Assembly: GCF_011761565.1 (NCBI RefSeq)
Contig: NZ_JAASRM010000001.1
Span: 4,200,109 to 4,264,108 of the forward strand
Direction: 5' to 3'
DNA length: 64,000 nt
Origin: Rhizomicrobium palustre
Lineage (GTDB): Bacteria > Pseudomonadota > Alphaproteobacteria > Micropepsales > Micropepsaceae
Every line of letters begins with the position of its first letter. The first letter of the stretch is position 1. The notes beneath the pieces are model-generated. The model was not told the DNA's origin and searched no databases. It saw only the letters and a program-made list of their open reading frames with translations. Positions 8,706 to 16,719 of this stretch are shown here, one piece after another. The position numbers and the translations under genes are program-made.

Positions 8706-10970
8706 TCAGACGCTCTTGTGGAACGTGCGGTTGATGACGTCGAGCTGCTGCTCGCGGGTCAGCTTGATGAAGTTCACAGCATAGCCCGACACGCGGATCG
8801 TCAGCTGCGGGTACTGTTCCGGATGTTCCATCGCATCCAGCAGGGTCTCGCGGTCAAAGACGTTGACGTTGAGGTGGTGACCGCCGGAGGTGAAGTAGCC
8901 GTCGATCAGGCCCGCCAGATTGTCCTTGCGGCCGTGGTTGGTTTTGCCAAGCGCACCCGGGATGATGGAGAAGGTGTTGGAGATGCCATCCTGCGAATAT
9001 TCGTAGGGCAGCTTCGCGACCGAGGAGAGCGACGCGAGCGCGCCCTTCTTGTCGCGGCCGTGCATCGGGTTCGCACCCGGGGCAAACGGCTCACCAGCCT
9101 TACGGCCATCCGGGGTCGAGCCGGTGTTCTTGCCATACACCACGTTGGAGGTGATGGTCAGGATCGACTGGGTCGGGACGGCATTGCGATAGGTCTTGAG
9201 GTTCTTCAGCTTCTTCATGAAGCGTTCCACGAGGTCAACGGCGATCGAGTCAACGCGGTCGTCATTGTTGCCGTAGCACGGGAAGTCGCCTTCGATGTCG
9301 AAGCCGACGGCCAGGCCACGCTCGTCACGCTGCACCTTCACCTTGGCGAACTTGATGGCCGAGAGGCTGTCCGCGACGATGGACAGACCGGCGATGCCGC
9401 AGGCCATGGTGCGCAGGATATCACGGTCATGCAGCGCCATTTCGATGCGCTCGTAGCAATACTTGTCGTGCATGTAGTGGATGATGTTGAGGGCATCCAT
9501 GTACACGCCGGCCAGGTAGGTCATCATGTCGTCAAAGCGCGGCATGACTTCATCATAGGAGAGCACATCAGCGGTGATCGGCTTCAGGGCCGGACCGACC
9601 TGCTTGCCGCTCTTCTCGTCCTTGCCGCCGTTGATCGCGTAAAGCAGAGCCTTGGCGAGGTTGGCGCGGGCGCCGAAGAACTGCATCTGCTTGCCGATAC
9701 GCATGGCGGAGACGCAGCAGGCGATGCCGTAGTCGTCGCCCCAATAGGCGCGCATCAGGTCGTCATTCTCGTACTGGATCGACGAGGTCGTGATCGACAT
9801 ATGAGCGCAATACTTCTTGAAGCCTTCCGGCAGACGCTCGGACCACAGGACCGTCAGGTTCGGCTCCGGCGCCGGGCCGAGGTTGGTCAGGGTGTGCAGG
9901 AAGCGGAAGGAGGTCTTGGTGACCAGCGGACGGCCGTCAACGCCCATGCCGCCGATGGATTCGGTCACCCAGGTCGGGTCGCCCGAGAACAGATCGTTGT
10001 ATTCCGGGGTACGGGCGAAGCGGACCATGCGCAGCTTCATGACCAGATGGTCGATCAGCTCCTGGGCCTCTTCTTCCGTGAGGATGCCGGCCTTGATGTC
10101 ACGTTCGATATAGATGTCGAGGAAGGTCGAGGTGCGGCCGAGCGACATGGCGGCGCCGTTCTGTTCCTTCACCGCGGCGAGGTAGCCGAGATAGACCGCC
10201 TGCACCGCTTCCTTGGCATTGGAAGCCGGCTTGGAAATGTCGAGGCCATAAGAAGCAGCCATCGCCTTCAACTCGCCGAGGGCGCGGATCTGTTCGCCGA
10301 GCTCTTCGCGCAGGCGGATGGTGTCTTCGTTGATGTTGTGTTCGAGCGTGGCGGCCTGGAGCTTGCGGTCGGCAACCAGGGCATCAATGCCGTAGAGGGC
10401 AACGCGGCGATAGTCGCCGATGATACGGCCACGGCCATAGCCGTCCGGCAGACCGGTCAAGATGTGGGCCGAACGAGCCTTACGGATGGCATCGGTGTAA
10501 CCGTCGAAGACGCCGTCGTTATGGGTCTTGCGATAGTGGGTGAAGATGTCGTGGACGGTCTTGGAGACCTTGTAGCCATAGGCTTCGCAGGCCTTCTCGG
10601 CGATCTTGATGCCGCCGAACACCATCAGGGCGCGCTTCAGGGGCTTATCGGTCTGCAAACCAACGATCTTTTCCAGATCTTTGATGATGTAGCCGGGCTC
10701 GTGCGAGGTGATCGTGGAAACGATCTCGGTGTCCATATCGAGCGTGCCGTTCTTGGCGCGCTCTTCCTTCATCAGACGGGAGACTTCTTCCCACAGCTTG
10801 GTGGTGGCGGCGGTCGGGCCGGCCAGGAACGACTCATCACCGTAGTAAGGCGTGACGTTGTTCTGAATGAAGTCGCGGACGTTCACTTCACGCTTCCAGG
10901 TATGTCCTGCGAAAGCGGGACCGACGAACTTCACATCCTTGTCTTCTACTGCGGCTACAACGCGATCCAC
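8706..10970 (-). CDS. pflB: Formate C-acetyltransferase (pyruvate formate-lyase)
   Basis: A 754-aa glycyl radical enzyme converting pyruvate and CoA to acetyl-CoA and formate under anoxia. The active-site cysteine pair is in [11 protein letters not shown], and the C-terminal glycyl radical site is G729 in RVSGYAVNF. The whole sequence reads like the E. coli enzyme (760 aa), including [23 protein letters not shown] and GANPMHGRD. The start is GTG 10970, with AGGATAGGAG upstream. pflA follows. The enzyme is uncommon in Alphaproteobacteria and implies fermentative metabolism. I saw no full Fnr-type TTGATnnnnATCAA box upstream. Confidence 0.96.
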   Translation of the reverse strand: MDRVVAAVEDKDVKFVGPAFAGHTWKREVNVRDFIQNNVTPYYGDESFLAGPTAATTKLWEEVSRLMKEERAKNGTLDMDTEIVSTITSHEPGYIIKDLEKIVGLQTDKPLKRALMVFGGIKIAEKACEAYGYKVSKTVHDIFTHYRKTHNDGVFDGYTDAIRKARSAHILTGLPDGYGRGRIIGDYRRVALYGIDALVADRKLQAATLEHNINEDTIRLREELGEQIRALGELKAMAASYGLDISKPASNAKEAVQAVYLGYLAAVKEQNGAAMSLGRTSTFLDIYIERDIKAGILTEEEAQELIDHLVMKLRMVRFARTPEYNDLFSGDPTWVTESIGGMGVDGRPLVTKTSFRFLHTLTNLGPAPEPNLTVLWSERLPEGFKKYCAHMSITTSSIQYENDDLMRAYWGDDYGIACCVSAMRIGKQMQFFGARANLAKALLYAINGGKDEKSGKQVGPALKPITADVLSYDEVMPRFDDMMTYLAGVYMDALNIIHYMHDKYCYERIEMALHDRDILRTMACGIAGLSIVADSLSAIKFAKVKVQRDERGLAVGFDIEGDFPCYGNNDDRVDSIAVDLVERFMKKLKNLKTYRNAVPTQSILTITSNVVYGKNTGSTPDGRKAGEPFAPGANPMHGRDKKGALASLSSVAKLPYEYSQDGISNTFSIIPGALGKTNHGRKDNLAGLIDGYFTSGGHHLNVNVFDRETLLDAMEHPEQYPQLTIRVSGYAVNFIKLTREQQLDVINRTFHKSV

Positions 10971-11523
10971 TCTAATTCTCCTATCCTGCTAACGTCCTTG
11001 GCAGCGTAACTCGCGCCGCGCATTGGTGTTAGTCTAATTCCACAAAGTTCTACGCCGATTGATGCCCAAAGAAAGCTTCTTTGCAGCGGCAATTTGATGC
11101 GCGCGATGCGCATTTTTCGGGGAGGTCTTCGCGGAGGTCTGGCACATCATTCGTGCGGTTCCGGCTTAACGATCACGCTGAGAGAATGCGCGATCTAGGA
11201 TTTACGGAGTATGCGCATTTATGCTGATGCGCCATCCAATTGACCTTATGAATTCAATAAGCTGGCCTTATCGATCCGGGGCATAGTTCCAGAATTGCCG
11301 TTCAGGCGCCCTGCCCCACATATTCGAACAATCATGTCCCAGTGAGAGATGATTTCCGCCTAACGCCAGCGTCATTACGGCAACACATCCTTAAGCATGC
11401 GACAAAGATACTTCTTTGTGCGGAACATTTCCGCCAAACACCTGCCGCAATAGCTGCCTTATTGGGTGCGCTTAAGAGGCGTTATGATCTGATGCTGCAA
11501 CGCAGCGCAAAAAAGCGCGCGAC
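10971..11523. other. Gene-free upstream region of pflB
   Basis: No convincing coding frame. It holds the presumed pflB promoter and several small symmetrical sequences: AAAGAA-AGC-TTCTTT at 11068-11082, and the palindrome ATGCGCAT twice (11106-11113 and 11211-11218). These could be regulator sites for pflB, but nothing here identifies the regulator. Confidence 0.4.
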
Positions 11524-11649
11524 TCAGCCCTCCCAGACACGCAAAACCGACTGCGCAGCGATGGCATCGAAATCGCGATCTGCGGTCAGCAGCTCCAAAT
11601 CCTGCCGGATACAAAGTTGCGCGATCAGCACATCCCCCCGCTCCCATCT
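11524..11649 (-). pseudogene. Remnant of a PIN-domain (VapC-like) toxin, C-terminal part only
   Basis: The minus frame ending at 11524 reads GDVLIAQLCIRQDLELLTADRDFDAIA and closes with SVLRVWEG. This is the last 40 residues of a PIN-domain ribonuclease: the final conserved acidic segment (LLTADRDFD) after the GD.LIA helix. The catalytic N-terminal part is missing: upstream codons turn into unrelated, low-quality sequence containing a REP-like palindrome, and no antitoxin gene is visible. Best read as a decayed vapBC-type module. Confidence 0.55.
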
Positions 11650-11746
11650 AGCATTGTCTTGGCCCGGGACTGCGGTCCACCCAGGTGGTGTTGCTCCGTC
11701 GGCTGCAATGGAGCCCTTCGAGGAAGGCCGGTGCCGCGAGACCTGG

Positions 11747-11768
11747 ATCGCCCGCAGTTGCGGGCGAT
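11747..11768. repeat. REP-like palindrome
   Basis: A 10-bp stem ATCGCCCGCA/TGCGGGCGAT with a GT loop, flanked by CCTGG on the left and GAC on the right. The outer bases (TGGAT...ATGAC) match the pair at 7738-7854 although the stem sequence differs, suggesting one family of repetitive palindromes. It sits just upstream of the PIN-toxin remnant and may mark where that gene was broken. Confidence 0.5.
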
Positions 11769-11863
11769 GACAAGTGGGGCTGCGGGCAATGCCCCCTCCC
11801 CTGAGCGCCCCCCAAAAGTTAACACCCCGGAAATCAGCATATGCAGATTTCTTTATATGCTCC

Positions 11864-11892
11864 TTGTGGCCGGTCCGGGGGGCTGGTATAGG
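11864..11892 (+). promoter_or_regulatory. ahcY promoter
   Basis: TTGTGG (11864-11869) and TATAGG (11887-11892) are separated by exactly 17 bp, a convincing housekeeping promoter. Transcription would begin near 11900, giving a leader of about 33 nt before the ATG at 11933. That is too short to hold an S-adenosylhomocysteine riboswitch, and none is seen. Confidence 0.6.
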
Positions 11893-11932
11893 GCGCCAAC
11901 GCTTTCCCCAAGACCCTGCGAAAGGACCGCCC

Positions 11933-13336
11933 ATGGCTGCCGCTCCCGATTACGTCATTAAAGACATTGCCCTCGCCGAGTGGGGCCGCAAGGAACTGAA
12001 CATCGCCGAGACCGAAATGCCCGGCCTGATGGCGACCCGCGAAGAATATGGCGCCAGCCAGCCCCTCAAGGGCGCGCGCATCGCCGGCTCCTTGCACATG
12101 ACCATCCAGACCGCCGCGCTGATCGAGACCCTGAAGCATTTGGGCGCCGACATCCGCTGGGCCTCGTGCAACATCTATTCGACCCAGGACCATGCCGCCG
12201 CCGCGATCGCCGCCGCCGGTATCCCGGTCTTCGCCATCAAGGGTGAGAGCCTGGTCGATTATTGGGAATACACCCACCGCATCTTCGAATGGGCTGACGG
12301 CGGCACGCCGAACATGATCCTGGACGATGGCGGCGACGCCACCCTCCTCATCCATCTCGGCGTGCGCGCCGAGGCTGGCGATGTCGCTTTCCTCGAAAAG
12401 CCGACCTGCGAGGAAGAAGAAGTGCTCTTCGCCTCGATCAAGACGCGCCTCAAGACCAAGCCGGGCTTCTACACGGCCATCGCCAAGAACATTAAGGGCG
12501 TGACCGAAGAGACCACCACCGGCGTGCATCGCCTCTATCAGATGGAAAAGGACGGCAAGCTCCTCTTCCCGGCGATCAACGTGAATGACAGCGTCACCAA
12601 GTCGAAGTTCGACAACCTGTATGGCTGCCGTGAATCGCTGGTCGACGGCATCCGCCGCGGCACCGACGTCATGCTGTCAGGCAAGGTCGCCATGGTCGCC
12701 GGCTTCGGCGATGTCGGCAAAGGCTCCGCCGCCTCGCTGCGCAATGCCGGCTGCCGCGTGATGATCTCCGAAATCGATCCGATCTGCGCCCTGCAGGCGG
12801 CGATGGAAGGCTATGAAGTCACCACCATGGAAGACGCGGCCCCCCGCGCCGACGTGTTCGTGACCACCACGGGCAATGTCGATGTGATCACCGTCGATCA
12901 CATGCGCGCCATGAAGGACCGCGCCATCGTCTGCAACATCGGCCATTTCGACTCGGAAATTCAGGTCGCGGGCCTGCGCAACTTCAAGTGGGACAACATC
13001 AAGCCGCAGGTCGACGAGATCGAGTTCCCCGATGGCCACCGCATCATCCTTCTCTCGGAAGGGCGCCTCGTGAACCTCGGCAACGCGATGGGGCACCCCT
13101 CCTTCGTGATGAGCGCCTCCTTCACCAACCAGACGCTGGCCCAGATCGAGCTCTACTGCAATCCGGGCAAGTATGAGAACAAGGTCTATGTCCTGCCGAA
13201 GGTGCTGGACGAAAAGGTTGCCCGCCTGCATCTGGCCAAGGTCGGCGCCAAGCTGACCGAACTGAACAAGACCCAGGCCGATTACATCGGCGTGGCCCAG
13301 TCCGGTCCGTTCAAGGCCGATACTTATCGCTATTAA
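11933..13336 (+). CDS. ahcY: Adenosylhomocysteinase
   Basis: A 467-aa S-adenosyl-L-homocysteine hydrolase, the cytosolic NAD-dependent enzyme that splits SAH into homocysteine and adenosine and so keeps methylation running. The NAD-binding glycine motif is [10 protein letters not shown]; further family signatures are [22 protein letters not shown] and SILDDGGD-equivalent ([11 protein letters not shown]) segments, and the C-terminus KADTYRY is the family end. The reading frame is open back to 11774, but ATG 11933 has AAAGGA 6 bp upstream and gives the standard N-terminus. Followed by a strong terminator at 13366. Confidence 0.97.
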   Translation: MAAAPDYVIKDIALAEWGRKELNIAETEMPGLMATREEYGASQPLKGARIAGSLHMTIQTAALIETLKHLGADIRWASCNIYSTQDHAAAAIAAAGIPVFAIKGESLVDYWEYTHRIFEWADGGTPNMILDDGGDATLLIHLGVRAEAGDVAFLEKPTCEEEEVLFASIKTRLKTKPGFYTAIAKNIKGVTEETTTGVHRLYQMEKDGKLLFPAINVNDSVTKSKFDNLYGCRESLVDGIRRGTDVMLSGKVAMVAGFGDVGKGSAASLRNAGCRVMISEIDPICALQAAMEGYEVTTMEDAAPRADVFVTTTGNVDVITVDHMRAMKDRAIVCNIGHFDSEIQVAGLRNFKWDNIKPQVDEIEFPDGHRIILLSEGRLVNLGNAMGHPSFVMSASFTNQTLAQIELYCNPGKYENKVYVLPKVLDEKVARLHLAKVGAKLTELNKTQADYIGVAQSGPFKADTYRY

Positions 13337-13365
13337 GCGGTTCTGCTTCTCCTGAAGCGCAAAGG

Positions 13366-13394
13366 CGCCTCCCCTTCACCGGGGAGGCGTTTTT
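13366..13394 (+). terminator. Rho-independent terminator of ahcY
   Basis: A perfect 9-bp stem CGCCTCCCC/GGGGAGGCG with loop TTCACC is followed directly by TTTTT, 30 bp after the ahcY stop codon. Confidence 0.9.
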
Positions 13395-13513
13395 GTTTGG
13401 GGATTAGAAAGGTTCGATGAAACCTCCACACAGCCTCGATGGTTTCGCGCGTCCGTGTTTTGCCAGCTTCATGGAATGGCTCTAAACAGCGCTGGTTTGC
13501 AGAGGTAAGAGCC

Positions 13514-14056
13514 ATGGTCGAGAAATATGCGCGCGACATGCGCGTGGTGCATTGGGCACGGGCGCTGGTGGTGCTGGGCGTGCTGGCGCTGGGGGTGACC
13601 ATGGTCAATCTCCCCGACGACATCGCCACGAAATATGAAGGGCTTTATCCCAACCACAAGCAGTTCGGCCTGCTCGCTCTCCTCCTCACTTTGCTGCAAT
13701 TGGGCTTGCGCCAGACGCGCCGCGTGCCGGAAGAACCGCAGGCCTTGAAAGCCTGGGAGCGCAAGCTGTCGAGCGCTGTGCATCACCTTCTTTATGTGCT
13801 GCTGCTGGTGGTGCCGGTGATGGGCTATTGCATGTCGTCGAGCTTCAGCCAGAGCGATGGCGTACCGTTCTTCTTCTTTGGCAAGCTGCCGGAACTCTTG
13901 GCAAAGAACGACGCCGCCTTTGAAGTCTTCCGCCTGCTACATAGAGTGCTGGCCTACACCCTCCTCGCCCTGGTCGCGCTTCATATCGCGGGCGCGCTGA
14001 AGCATCGCCTGATCGACAAAGACCCTGAAGCCGATGTGCTGAAACGGATGCTGTGA
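13514..14056 (+). CDS. Cytochrome b561 family protein
   Basis: A 180-aa membrane protein with four predicted helices. Candidate haem-ligand histidines sit where the bacterial b561 (CybB) family has them: RVVHWARA in helix 1, PNHKQFG before helix 2, SAVHHLLY in helix 3 and LHRVLAY/ALHIAGALKH in helix 4. It probably moves electrons between quinol and a periplasmic acceptor, for example in superoxide or general redox handling. The longer frame from 13439 adds 25 residues without hydrophobic character; ATG 13514 follows AGAGGTAAGAG. It lies alone after ahcY and converges with a methyltransferase gene. Confidence 0.8.
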   Translation: MVEKYARDMRVVHWARALVVLGVLALGVTMVNLPDDIATKYEGLYPNHKQFGLLALLLTLLQLGLRQTRRVPEEPQALKAWERKLSSAVHHLLYVLLLVVPVMGYCMSSSFSQSDGVPFFFFGKLPELLAKNDAAFEVFRLLHRVLAYTLLALVALHIAGALKHRLIDKDPEADVLKRML

Positions 14057-14107
14057 GAGCGCAAAGTGCGGCCCCGTTAATCGCGAGGCCGCACCGTTTT
14101 TACGCGC

Positions 14108-14854
14108 TTACCTCGGCATCAACGCGAAAACGCCCCAGCCGAGATAGTCGCGGCCATAGCGGGCGTAACGCTCAGGCGCCGTGTCGAGTTCGGCGCGAAC
14201 TTCGCCCGCGAAGGCATCTGCGGGATTTTCCGCAAGCCAGCGGCGCATGGTCAGCCATTTGGCGGCCTCGTAGCGATCCCAGCTATCCTGATCTGCCAGC
14301 ATCATTTCCACGACGTCGTAACCAAGCGTCGCGAAAAAGCCGATCAAATCCGGCAGCAGAAGGAAATCCGCGATGGAACCCGCGCGGCAACCTTGTGCCA
14401 CTTCCTCCGTTGGCGGCAACTTTCTCCAAAAAGGCTCCCCGATGAGAAGGAGACCGCCTTCGCCCAGGCTTTGGGAAAGAAGCGCGATGGTTCCGGCGAT
14501 ACCACCGCCGATCCAAGTGGCGCCAACACAAGCGGCGACATCAGCCTTTTCCGGCGCGACATAGCCGGTAGCGTCGGCATGGAGAAACTGAACGCGATCA
14601 CTAACGCCCAGCTCTTCCGCGCGGGCCTGCGCTTGGGCGGAGAACAGCGCGCTCATATCTATGCCCGTGCCGGTGATGGCGTGATCGCGGGCCCAGCTAC
14701 AAAGCATTTCCCCTGAACCGCTGCCGAGATCGAGCAGATGCGCGCCGGGTTTCAGGCGCAAGGCCGCACCAAGCATGGCGAGCTTTTCGGGGGTGAAGGG
14801 GTTGTGGATGCGATGAGCGCTTTCACTGATGTTGAAGATGCGTGGAATATCCAC
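14108..14854 (-). CDS. Class I SAM-dependent methyltransferase
   Basis: A 248-aa soluble protein. Motif I (SAM binding) is HLLDLGSGSGEML near residues 39-51, followed by GTGIDMSA (motif II acidic residue) and LHADATGY. This is the Rossmann-type methyltransferase domain (Methyltransf_11/25-like). The substrate is unknown. The start is GTG 14854 with a clear GGAGG 7 bp upstream. Its product SAH would be handled by AhcY encoded 0.8 kb away, but that is true of any methyltransferase and does not imply a link. Confidence 0.75.
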   Translation of the reverse strand: MDIPRIFNISESAHRIHNPFTPEKLAMLGAALRLKPGAHLLDLGSGSGEMLCSWARDHAITGTGIDMSALFSAQAQARAEELGVSDRVQFLHADATGYVAPEKADVAACVGATWIGGGIAGTIALLSQSLGEGGLLLIGEPFWRKLPPTEEVAQGCRAGSIADFLLLPDLIGFFATLGYDVVEMMLADQDSWDRYEAAKWLTMRRWLAENPADAFAGEVRAELDTAPERYARYGRDYLGWGVFALMPR

Positions 14855-15239
14855 GGCAGAACCTCCGTTTCAGACAAGACGGTGCAGCCCCTTTGAGGTG
14901 CAACGATCTGTGTTTGGATAAGATTTCGAGGGAGACCGTCTCGAGCGGCGTGCTGACGTCATTGCAGGACAGGCGCGACAACACGCCGGGAGACAATGCC
15001 TCCAGGCTAGATCACACGGCTCTCGTCAGAGAGCCCTGTCAGACAAGATCTAACATCCACGCTCCAAATGCGCAGGCCACCGCCCAACGCGGCGCCATCA
15101 TAGAAAGGCGTTACCGGCAGCGCAACCAGGGCCTCTTCGCGGGACGCATTTGCTCGAATGCACCTGAAAGGCAGCGTTGTTATTGCGCAGAACCTCTGCG
15201 GTTTCGGCATCCAACCGGCTGATGACTACAGCGCGGCGA
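14855..15239. other. Region without a convincing gene
   Basis: 385 bp between the methyltransferase and the first tandem secreted protein. Minus-strand frames here (around 15007-15283) carry short protein-like pieces such as TAEVLRNNNAAF and ALVALPVTPFYDGAAL in different frames. This might be a decayed or frameshifted gene, but no family could be recognised and no start with a ribosome site is visible. Confidence 0.3.
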
Positions 15240-15683
15240 TCAGGGAACCAGTTCGAGCGAGGCCGGATCGCGCAGCTCAACATGGGTCTGGTAGAAAAAC
15301 CTGTCGATCAGATGGCCGTGATAGAAGAAGGTAATCTTCTTTCTCTGCGCCGCGCCGCGGACATGGATGTGTTTGCCATAAAAGAATTCCTGCGGGGGCA
15401 TGCCGTATTTGGTCTGAAGCGCTGCCGCCAGTACCGGCGAAATCTCGATCGTGAGATTGCTCTTATCGCGGTAATCCACATCGGAATAGAGATAGACGAA
15501 GCCGTCCTGCTTCCAGGTGGAACGGACCTGCAGGTCGAAAATGCCCGGCACCGCGCTTGGCGCCGCATCGGCGGCCTTTTCGATCGCCTGGCTGGGTGTC
15601 ATGAGCGCCGCCTGATCGGCCAGAGCCACATTCGCCATGCTCAAGGCGCCAGCGATCATTATCCCCGCAAACACCGGCCGCAT
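15240..15683 (-). CDS. Secreted protein, paralogue 1 of a tandem pair (OB-fold-like)
   Basis: A 147-aa exported protein. The signal peptide is about residues 1-22 (MRPVFAGIMIAGALS...NVALADQ). The mature part shares a core with its neighbour: A.DAAPS.V.GI.D, VYL.S..DYRD..NL.I.I.P and GKHIHVRG.A.R.KI.F...G. The barrel-like pattern of short strands ending in KHIHVRG suggests an OB-like fold, function unknown. ATG 15683 has GGGGGA upstream at the same relative place as the paralogue; a TTG at 15716 is less likely. A hundred and twenty-four bases separate it from the second copy, same strand. Confidence 0.6.
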   Translation of the reverse strand: MRPVFAGIMIAGALSMANVALADQAALMTPSQAIEKAADAAPSAVPGIFDLQVRSTWKQDGFVYLYSDVDYRDKSNLTIEISPVLAAALQTKYGMPPQEFFYGKHIHVRGAAQRKKITFFYHGHLIDRFFYQTHVELRDPASLELVP

Positions 15684-15807
15684 TCGACATCCCCCCAGCA
15701 AAACCAAACGCTTCAATGGGGCCTAGATTACATGTAGAGACGGCAAAGCAAAGCCATTCCCGCGCTCAATTGTCTTTCGCGAATGCGCGAGGTGCTGGGA
15801 AGCCCCT

Positions 15808-16266
15808 CTAAGGCACAAGCGTGATCTGAGTGGGCGCTCCGGCCGTTAAATGGGTCAGGTAATAGTATTTCTCCGTCACGCGGCCGTTGCTGATGAAGGA
15901 AATCTTCACCCGCCGCGCCATGCCCCGCACATGGATGTGCTTGCCTTTGAAGAAGTCCTCAGGCGCAGCGCCGAACCTCTCCTTGAAGGCAGCAACCGCC
16001 TGGGGCGGAATGGCGATGGAGAGATTGCGCTGATCGCGATAATCCTCTTCGGAGTTGAGATAGACGTAGCCATCATCGATCCCCGTCCCGCGCACCGTCA
16101 TATCGACAATGCCGAGCACGCCGGAAGGCGCCGCATCCGCAGCCATCTCGACAACCCGGCGCGGCGTAGCGAATTGCTGTTTCGGCGGCGGTGTCACGGC
16201 AGGCTCCGTGGCGCAGCCCGCGCATAACAGCCCAATCAGCATCACCCCAGCAAACGCCCGCACCAT
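15808..16266 (-). CDS. Lipoprotein, paralogue 2 of a tandem pair (OB-fold-like)
   Basis: A 152-aa protein homologous to the product of 15240-15683 (conserved AADAAPSGVLGI, EEDYRDQRNLSIAIPP, FFKGKHIHVRGMARRVKISF). Its leader ends in LLCAGCATEP, a lipobox-like site, so this copy is probably lipid-anchored while the other is soluble in the periplasm. ATG 16266 is preceded by GGGGAAG; an upstream GTG at 16314 adds non-hydrophobic residues. The pair arose by local duplication, and the role is unknown. Confidence 0.6.
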   Translation of the reverse strand: MVRAFAGVMLIGLLCAGCATEPAVTPPPKQQFATPRRVVEMAADAAPSGVLGIVDMTVRGTGIDDGYVYLNSEEDYRDQRNLSIAIPPQAVAAFKERFGAAPEDFFKGKHIHVRGMARRVKISFISNGRVTEKYYYLTHLTAGAPTQITLVP

Positions 16267-16719
16267 ATTACTTCCCCGCGCACTACAAAAAACTTCAACG
16301 AGGCGTAGATTCACATGACTTTACGACGGTGAAAAGACATCACGCGCCACCTCTGCCATGTAACGGCGCGGCAAATGCGATAGGCGCGACAGGATGCACT
16401 CCGTAGTCCACCCAGTGGGTATCGGCCGGGAAGATTTGGTAAGCGCGCCTTAACCTCGTCACGCCAGATTTTTCTCGCAAGGATTCGATCCGTAATCGGA
16501 AGAGTTAGAGGACTGTTTTGACTCAAGTTTCGGACATGACCCCAAAGAACTCGGTCAAATCCACATCTTGGTCTTTACAGTTTTTTAACCACCTTCTATT
16601 GCGTGTATCCTTACCGTCCGTATCATGTTGATTCCACAGTGATTCGCCGCATGGGGTGGGAATCGGTGGCAACCGGGAAGTCCCGCATGGGACAGAAAAA
16701 TAAACCGGATAGATGGGTA
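16267..16719. other. Divergent intergenic region before divL
   Basis: A 453-bp region separating the lipoprotein gene (minus) from divL (plus). No coding frame stands out. It contains AT-richer sequence around 16560-16600 and the candidate divL promoter at 16599-16626. Confidence 0.5.
16599..16626 (+). promoter_or_regulatory. Candidate divL promoter
   Basis: TTGCGT (16599-16604) and TATCAT (16621-16626) with a 16-bp spacer. A start of transcription near 16633 would exclude the GTG at 16603 as the initiation codon and supports the ATG at 16720. Confidence 0.4.

Noticed and set aside
8718..11009. A 763-codon plus-strand open frame opposite pflB
   Set aside because: It is the shadow of the real pflB gene in high-GC DNA: it mirrors pflB exactly and is rich in Asp, His, Val and Gly without any domain.
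11342..11770. 142-codon plus-strand frame upstream of ahcY
   Set aside because: It runs opposite the PIN-toxin remnant and through a REP-like palindrome; its composition is Ser/Arg-rich noise.
11774..11932. Longer ahcY start at 11774
   Set aside because: It would precede the promoter at 11864-11892, and adds sequence absent from the enzyme family.
16603..16719. GTG start at 16603 for divL
   Set aside because: A candidate promoter (16599-16626) overlaps it, and the extra residues are not hydrophobic or family-like.
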